This document shows positions 42,411-52,700 of a DNA stretch of 60,186 bases, piece by piece. The notes below the pieces were generated by a model that was not told the origin of the DNA, did no database searches, and worked only from the letters and a program-made list of their open reading frames with translations. Both the position numbers and the translations under genes were made by a program. The stretch comes from Bacteroidales bacterium (GTDB taxonomy: Bacteria > Bacteroidota > Bacteroidia > Bacteroidales > Muribaculaceae): positions 1 to 60,186 of the forward strand of contig CAAFXO010000043.1 of the NCBI GenBank assembly GCA_900766975.1. Reading direction: 5' to 3'. Numbering within the stretch: the first letter of the stretch is position 1; the number at the start of each line of letters is the position of its first letter.

Positions 42411-42947
42411 ATGGCAAATCCAAAGACAATCGAAGAGCAAGTGGCTCAGACCATCCTCCAGCAACCGGATGAGATCCAAATCGGAGGTAAGACATACAGC
42501 ATCGCTCCACCGAGCGTGGCAACCCTCATCTTAGTGTCAGCCGGAGTATCTCGGTTGCCTCATATCCGATTGAACGACAATCGAGTGATGGAAGAGTCAC
42601 TATCCATCGCCAAGGATTGCCGAGAATTGGGCGATATAGCCGCGACACTAATCCTCGGGGCAAAACACATCAACGACAAGGTTGAAAGCCGACACACGGC
42701 GAAAAAACGGCATATATGGGGATTATTCAGCACCACCAAAGCAGTGACGACAACCGAGACGAAGAAGGAACAACTAAGCCGGGAACTGCTCGAAGATGTC
42801 ACCCCAAGAGAGTTGCATAATATCATTGCTCAAATCCTCCTCAAGATGCAGGTAGGGGATTTTTTCGGGCTTACCACTTTCCTGACAGAGATCAATATGA
42901 TGCGCTCGACGAAAGTGGTAACCGAAGCGACAGCATCTGGGCAGTAG
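42411..42947 (+). CDS. Tail assembly chaperone, short (zero-frame) form
   Basis: A 178-residue protein encoded between the major tail protein and the tape measure, the position of the lambda gpG analogue. The N-terminal part (EQVAQTILQQPDEIQIGGKTYSIAPPSV) is well formed; the end STKVVTEATASGQ differs from the longer frameshift product. Normal termination gives this abundant form. Confidence 0.75.
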   Translation: MANPKTIEEQVAQTILQQPDEIQIGGKTYSIAPPSVATLILVSAGVSRLPHIRLNDNRVMEESLSIAKDCRELGDIAATLILGAKHINDKVESRHTAKKRHIWGLFSTTKAVTTTETKKEQLSRELLEDVTPRELHNIIAQILLKMQVGDFFGLTTFLTEINMMRSTKVVTEATASGQ

Positions 42948-43159
42948 TTGCCGGCACGGTCAAGGCGTTTAACTTGCCGATAGACTACGTCTTGTACGAT
43001 ATGAGTTACGCCAACATTCTGCTATATGGTGCATCACTACCATCTTACAAGAGTCCGAAAGATAAGACCGGGAAGAGGAGCCGACATCAGGAGCATATCA
43101 ATGCTTCCGACCCCCGAAATAGAAGCAGAGTAAAAGCATTTATCGACTCAATAGATTGA
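42411..43159 (+). CDS. Tail assembly chaperone, long form made by -1 frameshift
   Basis: Ribosomes slipping back one base at 42860-42866 read on in the second frame to 43159, giving about 249 residues (152 shared plus 97 new). The new part continues as RAYHFPDRDQYDALDESG and DSIWAVVAGTVKAFNLPIDYV, a coherent protein sequence that has no start codon of its own at its beginning. This is the gpG-GT arrangement of long-tailed phages; the long form helps load chaperones on the tape measure. Confidence 0.75.
42860..42866 (+). other. Ribosomal frameshift slippery site
   Basis: T-TTT-TTC lies in the correct register (GAT TTT TTC in frame zero) for a -1 slip. After the slip the new frame has no stop until 43159. 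Confidence 0.75.
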
Positions 43160-43166
43160 CATCTCA

Positions 43167-46100
43167 ATGAATACAGACCAAGGAAGACTATCATTTGCGG
43201 CAGGCATCGACAACTCACAATTGAGAAACGATGCGGCTGAATCTCGGAATATCCTCCGGAGTATATCGTCGCAGGCAGTGAAGAATGGTAACGAAATGAA
43301 CAATGTTTTACTCAACGTCGGCAAGACGATTGGGGGAGTCTTTGCCTTGGGGCAGATCAAGCAATTTGCTATGCAGATTATCAGTCTGCGTGGCGAGATG
43401 CAGAAACTTGAGGTGTCATTTCAGACCCTCGCCGGCAAAGATAAGGGAAATGCTCTTTTCAAGGAGATTAAAGAGTTTGCGGTGAGCACTCCGATGATGA
43501 TGAAAGATCTGGCGCAAGGAGCGCAGACCATGCTTGCCTTCAACATCGAGGCTGAGAATGTGATGCCGATACTCAAAGCAATCGGCGATATCAGTATGGG
43601 GGATGCTCAGAAGTTCAACTCCCTCACATTGGCGTTCTCTCAGATGAGTGCCACCGGGAAACTGATGGGGCAAGACCTATTGCAGATGATCAACGCCGGA
43701 TTCAATCCTTTGGCGGTGATAAGTGAGAAGACCGGGAAGACGATCGGAGAGTTAAAGGAGGAGATGGAGCAAGGCAAGATCACCACCGACAAGGTGACAC
43801 AAGCCTTTATGGATGCTACCTCAGAGGGTGGCAAATTCCACGGTATGCTCGAGAATCAAAGCAAGGGCATCGCCGGCTCAATCTCCAATCTCCAAGGTGC
43901 CATCGACGACATGATGAACGATATCGGTTCAGCCGCAGAAGGTACAATTGTTACTGCTGTAAACGCCGCCACATCACTTGTCAAGAACTATGAACAGGTA
44001 GGACGTGTTCTCACCGGTGTGATAGCTACATACGGAACGTACAAAGCAGCCTTAATGGTGGTAACGGCAGCCAAAGGTTGGGCGACCGCTGCCGAGGCTC
44101 TGCACTACAACTGGCTATTGCTCGTCGAGAAAGCTCAGAAGATGCTGAATGCTACGATGCTGTCTAATCCATACGTACTTGTGGCTACACTCATTGCCGG
44201 GGTCGTTGCCGCCATGGTATCTATGAAGACAGAAGCCGAACGGATCAAAGAAGTCGATGAACAATACGAGGCACAAAAAAATAAAGTAATAGAGGCAGAA
44301 CAAAAGCACAGAGAAGAGATTGATAGATTATGCGATGTTGCAGGAGACGAGGCATTATCAACTGATACTCGTCGCCTTGCTCTGTATAAATTAGAAGAGA
44401 AATATCCGGACATTTTCGCCAAATACAAAACCGAGACGGACATGCTTGAAAACATTAAGCGTATCAAGCAGGAAATAGCCGAACTCGACGGCAAGAAATC
44501 AGTAACCAACCCTGCGAACGAACTCGCTCAGGTAAACAAACGTATTGCCGTACTTGAGGCGAAAGCAGCTAATCTCCATGAGGAGTGGGTGGAAGCGAAC
44601 GGCTCGGGTACAAAGATGAAGAAAGTCAAAACAGGCGGTCTGACTCCTGATGAGCAACGGGAACTCACGGTACTGAAGAACAAACGGACTACCCTGCAGA
44701 GGCAGACCAAGAAAGCCGAGGCTGACGCATATTTCGCCAATCTCACGGGTATCAGCGACGACGAGTTGAAACGTCAGATTGAGGTGCGTAAAAACCTCCT
44801 TGCCAAAATGAATATGAGTGGAAAGAAATATGGGAAAATCACTGGCAATATCCCACAAGCAGGTACTTATACGCGAGAGGAGTTACAAACCCAACTCCAA
44901 AATTTACAGCGTCAACAGGCTTATCGGGACGCAGAGTCCAAGTCGGGCGCACAATGGGTCGCAGACAAGAAAAAAGCCTATCAGGACGCTCAGAAAGCCT
45001 ATAACGACTACGTGAACGGCGTAACCTCCAAAGGTGTCAAGGAGGAGGATTTCGAGAAACGAGCTAAGGAGTTAAAGGACGAAATGGAGGCTGCGAAAAA
45101 GGCGTACGATAAAGTTAAACCATCTTCCAATTCGGGAGCTAAAAAAGCTGCCAATGTGAGTCATTCCAATGCTCAGATGCTTGCTAAGGAAGCTGATGAA
45201 CGTAAGCAGCAGAGTGAGGAGTATGCGCGACGTATGGCAGACCAAGAGATAGACAACGAATTCGAGATCCGCCAAGCTCGAATCGATGCTATGCAAGATG
45301 GGCTTGATAAGGAACTCCTTCAAAACAAGCTCAATTATGATAGGCTCGAAGAGCAGAACAAGCGCCGACTCCGCGAAATGCTCGACAATCTTGCTGAGGA
45401 GAGGCTGCGCCAGAAAGAAGAAAAAAATCCCACTATCTTCAAAAATAAAGGTAAAGATGGCAGGTTAGAAGATGATCCAGGCAAAAGAGACGAAGAATTA
45501 AAGACAATTCGCCTCTCACTTACTGTCGACGACCTTACATCGGAGCAAAAGCAACAATTTGAAGAATTCGACAAAATAGCCACCTCGACATTTGAACGAT
45601 CGAACAAGGAATCCCTCGATAAGATTTTGGGAGATGTACTGACCTACGAAGAACAACGACTCAAGATAACTGAGGAGTATGCCCGAAAGCGGAACGAACT
45701 CTACGAGAAGAACGAAGATGGATCTATCAAGACTGACTCAGAGGGTAATAAAGTGCTCCGAAAGGGTGTCTCGCAGGGCAATCTCGATGAGCTCAATCGC
45801 CAGGAGGAGGAGGCTCTCAACAACATTGATGTTCAATTTGCATCGCGAGAAGAGACATTCCAAGCATGGTGTGATGAAATCGCCAACTTGTCGCTCAAGA
45901 ACTTAAACAAGGTGCTTGAAAAAGCGCAAAAAGACCTTGATGCCTTGAAGAAGAGTGGCAATGCAGACCCTAAACAACTCGCGAAAGCAGAAGCCAAAGT
46001 GGCTACGGCGCAAAAAGCAGTTAACAAGAAGAAGGCTGAGAATGAGCTTAGCCCTGGCAAAAAGAACATCAAAGAATGGGAGGATCTGCAGAAGCAACTC

Positions 46101-47489
46101 ACTGAGGTCACCAATACTTTCGGCAACATGGGTGATGCCATCGGTGGCACTATCGGTGAGATCGTTTCTCAGTGTCAGCAATTCGCATATTCGACGATGA
46201 CAATGATAAATGGAATCGTTACACTGGTTAATTCAAGTGCCTCCGCAATGAAAGCCACCGGTGAAGCCGGAGCTGAATCCTTGTCAACGATGGAGAAAGC
46301 TTCAGTGATCCTAACCATTATCAGTGCCGCCCTTCAGATAGCGATGGCTATCGCCAATCTATTCAATGATGATGCTGCGAAGCAGAAGGAAATCGACAAT
46401 CTTCAAGAACGCATTGATCAGTTGCAGTGGGAACTTGATCACCAAGAGATAGAAAATACAAAGAAGAGATATGGTCCATACATCGAAGAAGTCAAAAAGG
46501 CTTTAGAGGAATCAACACCCGAAATAATAAAAAATTCGAAGTTATGGAGAACGTTCGGCGATGAGATTTTATCCACAGCCGATAAAAACGAAATTGTGGC
46601 TAAAAGTGCAGAAAAGTTAGCCAAATACTTGGGTAATGTGGCTTATACCGCAGACAAGGCATTCGGCGATGATCGCTACAAGAGTGCCAACGAACAACTC
46701 AAAAATATCGCTGAGCAGCAGGTGCTGATACAAAAACAAATCGACCTCCAAAAAAGCAAAAAGAAACCGGATGAAGGGGAAATTCAAGAGATGGAGCAGG
46801 CAATCGAGGAATTGGGGCAGGACGCTCTTGATCTCATCAACGAAATGGTAGAAGACATCATTGGCGACACATCTACCGGCATAGCAGAAGAACTCGCCGA
46901 TGCATTCTTTGAGGCATTTGAAGCCGGTGAAGACGCTGCCGAGGCTTGGGGCGATAAGGTTAATGAGATCGTGGCAGATGTGCTTAAACGAATGTTGATT
47001 ACCAAATTCCTCGAAGAGCCTCTTGGTGAGATCTTCGACAAGTACAAGGCTAAATGGTTCAAGGACGGCGATTTCCAAGGGCTTCAAGTTGTGATTGATT
47101 CGATGGGCGAATTTGCTCAAGACCTTAGGGACGAAGGAGCAGCGTTCGCAGAAATATGGGATCAACTACCAGAGGATGTCAAAAATATGATAACAGCCGG
47201 CTCGGAATTTAAGAGGGAAGCATCTCAGAGGGGAATCGCTACTGCCGATCAGGATAGCGTTGATGAGCTCAACGGGCGGATGACTGCGGTGCAGAGCCAT
47301 ACCTATTCCATCAGCGAGAATACCAAACTTCTACTCTCCACCACGCAATCGATACTTCAGAGCGTGATGAATATCGAGAGCGAAACCGATGGCTTTTCTG
47401 CGCGAATGGAGCGGATGGAGGGGAACATCAAGACAATGACCAATACACTCGATGATATAGCAACCAAGGGAATACGACTAAAATCATAA
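43167..47489 (+). CDS. Tape measure protein
   Basis: A 1440-residue protein, the longest tail scaffold here, which sets the tail length (about 1.5 angstrom per residue predicts a tail near 200 nm). The N-terminal TIGR02675-like domain (LRGEMQKLEVSFQTLAGK, EFAVSTPMMMKDLAQGAQT, ISMGDAQKFNSLTLAFSQMS) is clear. Hydrophobic segments lie near residues 270-350, followed by long coiled coils (about 360-1000) and a second hydrophobic part (IVTLVNSSASAMKATG... ASVILTIISAALQIAMAIANLF). Confidence 0.92.
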   Translation: MNTDQGRLSFAAGIDNSQLRNDAAESRNILRSISSQAVKNGNEMNNVLLNVGKTIGGVFALGQIKQFAMQIISLRGEMQKLEVSFQTLAGKDKGNALFKEIKEFAVSTPMMMKDLAQGAQTMLAFNIEAENVMPILKAIGDISMGDAQKFNSLTLAFSQMSATGKLMGQDLLQMINAGFNPLAVISEKTGKTIGELKEEMEQGKITTDKVTQAFMDATSEGGKFHGMLENQSKGIAGSISNLQGAIDDMMNDIGSAAEGTIVTAVNAATSLVKNYEQVGRVLTGVIATYGTYKAALMVVTAAKGWATAAEALHYNWLLLVEKAQKMLNATMLSNPYVLVATLIAGVVAAMVSMKTEAERIKEVDEQYEAQKNKVIEAEQKHREEIDRLCDVAGDEALSTDTRRLALYKLEEKYPDIFAKYKTETDMLENIKRIKQEIAELDGKKSVTNPANELAQVNKRIAVLEAKAANLHEEWVEANGSGTKMKKVKTGGLTPDEQRELTVLKNKRTTLQRQTKKAEADAYFANLTGISDDELKRQIEVRKNLLAKMNMSGKKYGKITGNIPQAGTYTREELQTQLQNLQRQQAYRDAESKSGAQWVADKKKAYQDAQKAYNDYVNGVTSKGVKEEDFEKRAKELKDEMEAAKKAYDKVKPSSNSGAKKAANVSHSNAQMLAKEADERKQQSEEYARRMADQEIDNEFEIRQARIDAMQDGLDKELLQNKLNYDRLEEQNKRRLREMLDNLAEERLRQKEEKNPTIFKNKGKDGRLEDDPGKRDEELKTIRLSLTVDDLTSEQKQQFEEFDKIATSTFERSNKESLDKILGDVLTYEEQRLKITEEYARKRNELYEKNEDGSIKTDSEGNKVLRKGVSQGNLDELNRQEEEALNNIDVQFASREETFQAWCDEIANLSLKNLNKVLEKAQKDLDALKKSGNADPKQLAKAEAKVATAQKAVNKKKAENELSPGKKNIKEWEDLQKQLTEVTNTFGNMGDAIGGTIGEIVSQCQQFAYSTMTMINGIVTLVNSSASAMKATGEAGAESLSTMEKASVILTIISAALQIAMAIANLFNDDAAKQKEIDNLQERIDQLQWELDHQEIENTKKRYGPYIEEVKKALEESTPEIIKNSKLWRTFGDEILSTADKNEIVAKSAEKLAKYLGNVAYTADKAFGDDRYKSANEQLKNIAEQQVLIQKQIDLQKSKKKPDEGEIQEMEQAIEELGQDALDLINEMVEDIIGDTSTGIAEELADAFFEAFEAGEDAAEAWGDKVNEIVADVLKRMLITKFLEEPLGEIFDKYKAKWFKDGDFQGLQVVIDSMGEFAQDLRDEGAAFAEIWDQLPEDVKNMITAGSEFKREASQRGIATADQDSVDELNGRMTAVQSHTYSISENTKLLLSTTQSILQSVMNIESETDGFSARMERMEGNIKTMTNTLDDIATKGIRLKS

Positions 47490-47493
47490 CGAC

Positions 47494-47985
47494 ATGGAAT
47501 TATCAGAGATCATTAAACAAATACATAGTCAATGGCTGATCGCCAAGGAGCAACGCAGACAACGATGCTTGGCATCTAATTTGCCCGTCGTGGCGCAAAG
47601 ATTGGCAGATTGCACAATGTTTAAAGGGGACGAGGATATTGCAAAGCTTGCCCTATTATTCACATCACCGCAGGGAATGGAGTTCTGCTTGGCTGCCAAC
47701 TTTCCAACCCTCTCAACATTCCGGCTATTCAAGTCATTCAACACTCAGCAGTACGGGATCTATATTGATGCCGGAAACATCACCCTCAAAAATCCATCCA
47801 TGGCAGTGCTGATAGGTAAGACCATCGCCACGATCGAGTGCGATTCATGCGCGATGCACAATGTGATAACCATGCATGGAGCTTCGGCTACCGTATTAGC
47901 ATCAGGATGGGCGGTGGTGAGAACGGAGAGCGGTGTGTCGTCGAATATAGTACGTCGTTCCTCGGATAATTCGATAATATTATGA
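47494..47985 (+). CDS. Tail protein of unknown role
   Basis: A 163-residue protein between the tape measure and the distal tail gene. The C-terminal half (IYIDAGNITLKNPSMAVLIGK and HNVITMHGASATVLASG) reads like short beta-helix turns. It overlaps the next gene by four bases. Function assigned only by position. Confidence 0.55.
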   Translation: MELSEIIKQIHSQWLIAKEQRRQRCLASNLPVVAQRLADCTMFKGDEDIAKLALLFTSPQGMEFCLAANFPTLSTFRLFKSFNTQQYGIYIDAGNITLKNPSMAVLIGKTIATIECDSCAMHNVITMHGASATVLASGWAVVRTESGVSSNIVRRSSDNSIIL

Positions 47986-48821
47986 TAACAGGTAGATTGT
48001 ATATCGATGGCAAAGATGCATACGCCACTTGGGGCGTTTATGTAGCGACCGGAGGATATAATGAGCTTATCGCATATCCACCCCTCAAGAAGGTGACATC
48101 TAACGATTGGCAAGAGGAGGATGGCATCGAGCCGGATCTCTCCGACCCCAAGCTCGACACCAAGGATGTGCAAATAAAACTGGCTTGTTCCGACGTCTAT
48201 CGATTGGCTGATTTTGTGGAGATGCTATCCGATGGCTCATATCACACGTTCGATTGCACATCAATTAAGCGCCAATACACCTTACGGCTTACGCAGATGC
48301 CAAATTTGGAGTACGTAGCACGAGTCGGTATGATCACCCTCAAGATGAGCAATGACTTCCCCCTGCAGGGATATAGTTATCTGACTCCGAAGAGTAGCAT
48401 TGCCGAGTCGACCGATTATTGCATCGATGGCACTCCGCTGACCGACTACGGATGCCGAGTGCTCAAGGGAAGTCTATCAGATGTGATGAAAGCCGGCAAT
48501 GTCAAACCAAATCTGCTGAGGAATATTGACTCGCAATCCGGAGCAATCTATGATGACGCCAATGTCACATATAAGAGCAAAGATGTCAAACTCAACTGCT
48601 TAATGCGTGCCGAAACGCTTGATGAGTTGTGGCGCAATTACGATGCGCTGCTATATGACTTGATGCGACCCGAAGAGCGGATGCTTCAAGTTGCGGAATT
48701 GGGGAGGACATTCCCATTCCACTACAAGAGCGCATCCGTATCGGCGTTTTACCCCACGGACAAGATATGGCTGACCTTTACGTTGACCATAACCTTCACC
48801 CGAAATTTTAGAAACAAATAA
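47982..48821 (+). CDS. Distal tail-like protein
   Basis: A 279-residue beta-rich protein with two related halves (first half with AYATWGVYVATGGY; second half with LTDYGCRVLKGSLSDVMK), a two-domain build like Dit or distal tail proteins. It precedes the tail-tip genes and probably forms the hub joining tube and tip. Confidence 0.65.
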   Translation: MITGRLYIDGKDAYATWGVYVATGGYNELIAYPPLKKVTSNDWQEEDGIEPDLSDPKLDTKDVQIKLACSDVYRLADFVEMLSDGSYHTFDCTSIKRQYTLRLTQMPNLEYVARVGMITLKMSNDFPLQGYSYLTPKSSIAESTDYCIDGTPLTDYGCRVLKGSLSDVMKAGNVKPNLLRNIDSQSGAIYDDANVTYKSKDVKLNCLMRAETLDELWRNYDALLYDLMRPEERMLQVAELGRTFPFHYKSASVSAFYPTDKIWLTFTLTITFTRNFRNK

Positions 48822-48838
48822 CCTAAAACCACAAAACG

Positions 48839-49591
48839 ATGAAAAAGATCAAACTCACTGAATTGCCACTCTGCAACTCGACCAAGGGGCTGTATACCAT
48901 CGGCACTGATAAGAACAACCGATCGGTAAGAGTCCCATTTGATTACCTTGTAGAGCAGGTGGGGCAAGAACACGGAATAGCGACATCCTCAGTCCCCAAA
49001 ATCGCCGCCGTCATTAAGGATGGTCGTCTTTATATCACTAATGCAGCATGGTATCTTGAACGAGGATATTACGCTTATGTGTTCAGACATACCACCAAGA
49101 AGAATAGGGTAAGCGAAGACCGATATGAAAAATATGATATAGGAAGACGGGTAATATACCGAGGATGGAATGTAATGGGGCAGGGCTATAACAATATCCA
49201 ATTTGAATTATTGAAAAACGGAACCTTGGGATTGGTAAAATTCCGGAATTGTAATTTATCAGGTTGGGGAGGATCGGTATCAGACGGCACTAATGCGTAT
49301 ACTCATAGACCAGATAGATTAATTCATCTTGGCTACAACGATAAAGACGTTATCCGAGCTCGTTATGGAGCTCATAATTATAGGGTATGGAGTCCGGATG
49401 ACGGTACTACAGAAAGAGTTTTTACTTTTGGCATCGGTTTTGCTCCGGCATTCGTCAGCCAAAATAATCGATTGGAAATCAGCGATCTTGTATCTAATCT
49501 TGCACAGTTTAGTGTAAAATTATGCGTTAGTGGGTTTGGATGGGATAATGGAGGTCGTCATCCAATTTACTTCATGTATTATGGCAAATAA
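48839..49591 (+). CDS. Tail-associated protein, possible receptor-binding domain
   Basis: A 250-residue protein. The N-terminal 60 residues (ITLTELPLC-like KLTELPLCNSTKGLYTIGTD) look like an attachment module and have normal phage codon use. The remainder (ARYGAHNYRVWSPDDGT, FTFGIGFAPAFV, SGFGWDNGGRHPIYF) is encoded by clearly more AT-rich DNA, as expected for a recently exchanged receptor-binding domain (inference). The following 115 bases hold no gene. Confidence 0.5.
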   Translation: MKKIKLTELPLCNSTKGLYTIGTDKNNRSVRVPFDYLVEQVGQEHGIATSSVPKIAAVIKDGRLYITNAAWYLERGYYAYVFRHTTKKNRVSEDRYEKYDIGRRVIYRGWNVMGQGYNNIQFELLKNGTLGLVKFRNCNLSGWGGSVSDGTNAYTHRPDRLIHLGYNDKDVIRARYGAHNYRVWSPDDGTTERVFTFGIGFAPAFVSQNNRLEISDLVSNLAQFSVKLCVSGFGWDNGGRHPIYFMYYGK

Positions 49592-49706
49592 CAACAGAGC
49601 AAAGGTTCCGTGCAAGAGAAAACGTATCAGAGGATGCCGCTTTAGAATAATATGAGATCAGAGGATCCACATACGTCATCACAAAAATAGAAAAAAATGA
49701 GGTAAA

Positions 49707-52700
49707 ATGAAAATTTTTGGCAAAAATAATTCTTTGATTCTTGATGTTGTGGTTGATGACAACTCTTATCGGCAGCGTTCGATAATGGGGGATCATTGCT
49801 TGGTGCTTTACTACTCTCTGCCTCAGCACGTGGAATTGCCGGTCGGGGCTTACTGCGACTTCGAGGGGGAGAGGTACACACTCATCCGCCCCGAGCACCT
49901 CAAAATGAAGCATACAAGGGCGTATGAATATACGGTGACATTCTCCGGAGATCAGGATAAAGCCAAGATATGGAAGTTCCGGAATCCGGTGGATGGACGT
50001 CTGCGATTCTTCCTCACCGCCAAACCTCGCGAACACCTTCAGATGTTTGTCGACAACATGAACCGACGAGATAGCGGTTGGTCGGTTGGCGATTGCATCG
50101 AAGATGTCGAGAAACTGATATCCTACGACCACGATTACTGCTGGGATGCCCTCAGCAGAATGGCGACCGAATTCGAGACCGAATTTGAAATTGTCGGCAA
50201 AAAGGTTTCACTCCACAAGGTCGAGTACAACAAGAGCAATCCCTTATTTCTATCCTATGGCAAGGGTAAAGGTTTCAAATCAGGGATTGGACGATCAAAT
50301 AGCGGAGACACTCCCCCGGTGGAGATATTGTATGTGCAAGGAGGAGATCGCAACATCGATCGGAGCAAATATCCGGAAGACGAGAACCTGCGAGCAATAT
50401 CCAATGGTTGTCTGCTTCTCCCTGCCGGCGAATCCATCCGCTATGATGGCGAGCATTTTGAGGATGAGGAAGGGTTCATCAGTGATAACGCCCGAACATA
50501 TCAGGCGGATGATCTCGGTTTGTCGATACGCAACATCGGTCGCGAATTATCCTCACTAACCGAAGACAGCCTCGATCGAAGCGACGACTACCCCAAAAGG
50601 GTGGGCAAAGTCGGCAAGGTGATCGTGGTAGACGAAGAGAAGAACTTCTACGACATCATCGACGGCAACATCCCGGAAGAGTTGAACTACGAAGACTATC
50701 TGATAAAGGATGAGCAGATGACCATTATCTTCCAATCCGGTATGCTCGCCGGTCGGGAATTCGATGTAAAGTACTACCATAAAGCAAAGACGATCAATGG
50801 CGTAAGCAAAGAGGGGCGGAGATTTGAGATCGTGCCTCAAGAGATCGATGGCATCACGATGCCGGGAGGAAATTATATCCCGAATGCCGGCGATGAATAT
50901 GCGGTGTTCAATGTTATGCTCCCACCATCCTACATCCGCAACGACACGAACAAGAGTGGCTCGTCATGGGATATGTTTCGCTCCGCTGTCCGTTATCTCT
51001 TCGACAACGAAGATAACAAATTTACCTTCACCGGAGAATTGGATGGGATTTGGGCTAAGAAAGATTGGGCTAACATCGGAGGACGGATATTCCTCGGATC
51101 ATATATTCGATTTAGGGATGATCAATTCGAGAAAGACGGCGTATTGGTGCGTATTACATCTATCAAGGAGGATATCAATAATCCACATAGTCCCAAGATT
51201 GAACTCAGCAACGAGACTATAAGCGCAAGTGTATCCTCCACGATCAAGAATCTCGAGAGCACCGAGGTGGTAATCGAGGAGAACCACAAGTCTGCTATTA
51301 GATATGCCAAGCGAAGATGGAGGGATGCAAAAGAGACCATCGACATGATCTCCGATGCTCTCTCCGACAACTTCGAGAACCGCATCAATCCTATTGCCGT
51401 AGAAACAATGGCGATGTTGGTCGGCGATGAGCGACTACAATATCAGTTTGTGGCTTCGCCGCAGAGCAAGGTGGTCGTGACTCACAACATCACGTGGAAC
51501 AACTCGACCAAGCAATTGACTGCTCCGGCAGGGACAATCCAACACCTCACTCTCGGCATCGATAGCATCCGACCTGAGCATGATCCTGGAGAATATCGCT
51601 ATTGGAACGTCTCCGAACTTGTGAGCGGCTCTCTTTACGATGACCCCTACAAATACTACCTCTATATTAAAGCAGTCAAGGAGTATTCCGGAAATGCCGG
51701 GGCGGCTTCATTTATATTGGACACATCACCCCACGAATTTGAGGAGGGTGATTATTATTGGCTGTTGGTCGGAATCCTTAACTCCGAATACGAGGGGGAG
51801 CGAAGCTTTGTCACCCTCTACGGATTCACCGAGATCCTGCCGGGGCGTATCACGGCAGATCGGCTTGTCGCATCCGATGGTGAGAGTTACTTCGATATGG
51901 TCAACGCCGCCATGAAACTTAAAGACAAATTCATCTTCAACGAGAACGGAGATGGACAACTCAAACTACGAGGCACGATAGTGCAGAGCATCGGCGGCGA
52001 GGACGAAGCACCGATAGGTTGTTATCGTGGCGAATATAACGACACCACCACCTATTTCAACGGCGATGAAGTAAGGTATCAACCCAAGACGAGCTCTCCG
52101 TTATCGACATATCGGTGTGTGTCAGAAAGCCCAATCACGGGAGTGCCTCCCACCAACACTCTTAAATGGCAACCAGTGGCATCCGGCGTTAAGGGCGACA
52201 AAGGAGACACTGGCGCAAACGGTGCAGATGGTAAAGACGGAGTTACCTATTACACATGGATTAAGTATGCAGATAGTGCGACAGGATCCGGGTTGAGTGA
52301 CAGCCCGGTTGACAAATCTTACATCGGCTTTGCTTACAACAAGACTACACCCACCGAAAGCACCAATCCGGCTGATTATTCATGGACACTCTTCAAGGGA
52401 ACTGATGGATCTGATGGCATACCCGGTGAACCTGGTGCTGATGGCACGACTTACTACACGTGGATTAAGTACTCGGATGTCGCAAATCCAACAACCTCCA
52501 GCCAAATTTACGACACGCCCAAGACCACCACGGAATATATCGGCATCGCCGTAAATAAGCTCACAGCAACCGAGGGGACTAATCCAAGTGATTACACGTG
52601 GAGCAAATTTAAAGGAGATCAAGGTGTGCCGGGGGCTGACGGAGTGAATGGAACGAATGGTGCTGATGGTGCAGATGGTAAAGATGGCGCTAACTTTGCT

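Noticed and set aside
42974..43159. Separate 61-residue gene after the tail chaperone
   Set aside because: The same frame is open and protein-like well upstream of its ATG, back to the slippery site, so it is the second part of a frameshift product.
49592..49706. Diversity-generating retroelement near the tail genes
   Set aside because: There is no reverse transcriptase gene in the window and no template repeat near the tail genes; the gap is just AT-rich.
52190..52690. Repeats in the tail-tip gene as a possible CRISPR array
   Set aside because: The repeats encode Gly-x-y protein runs in one long frame, differ in length and have no regular spacers.
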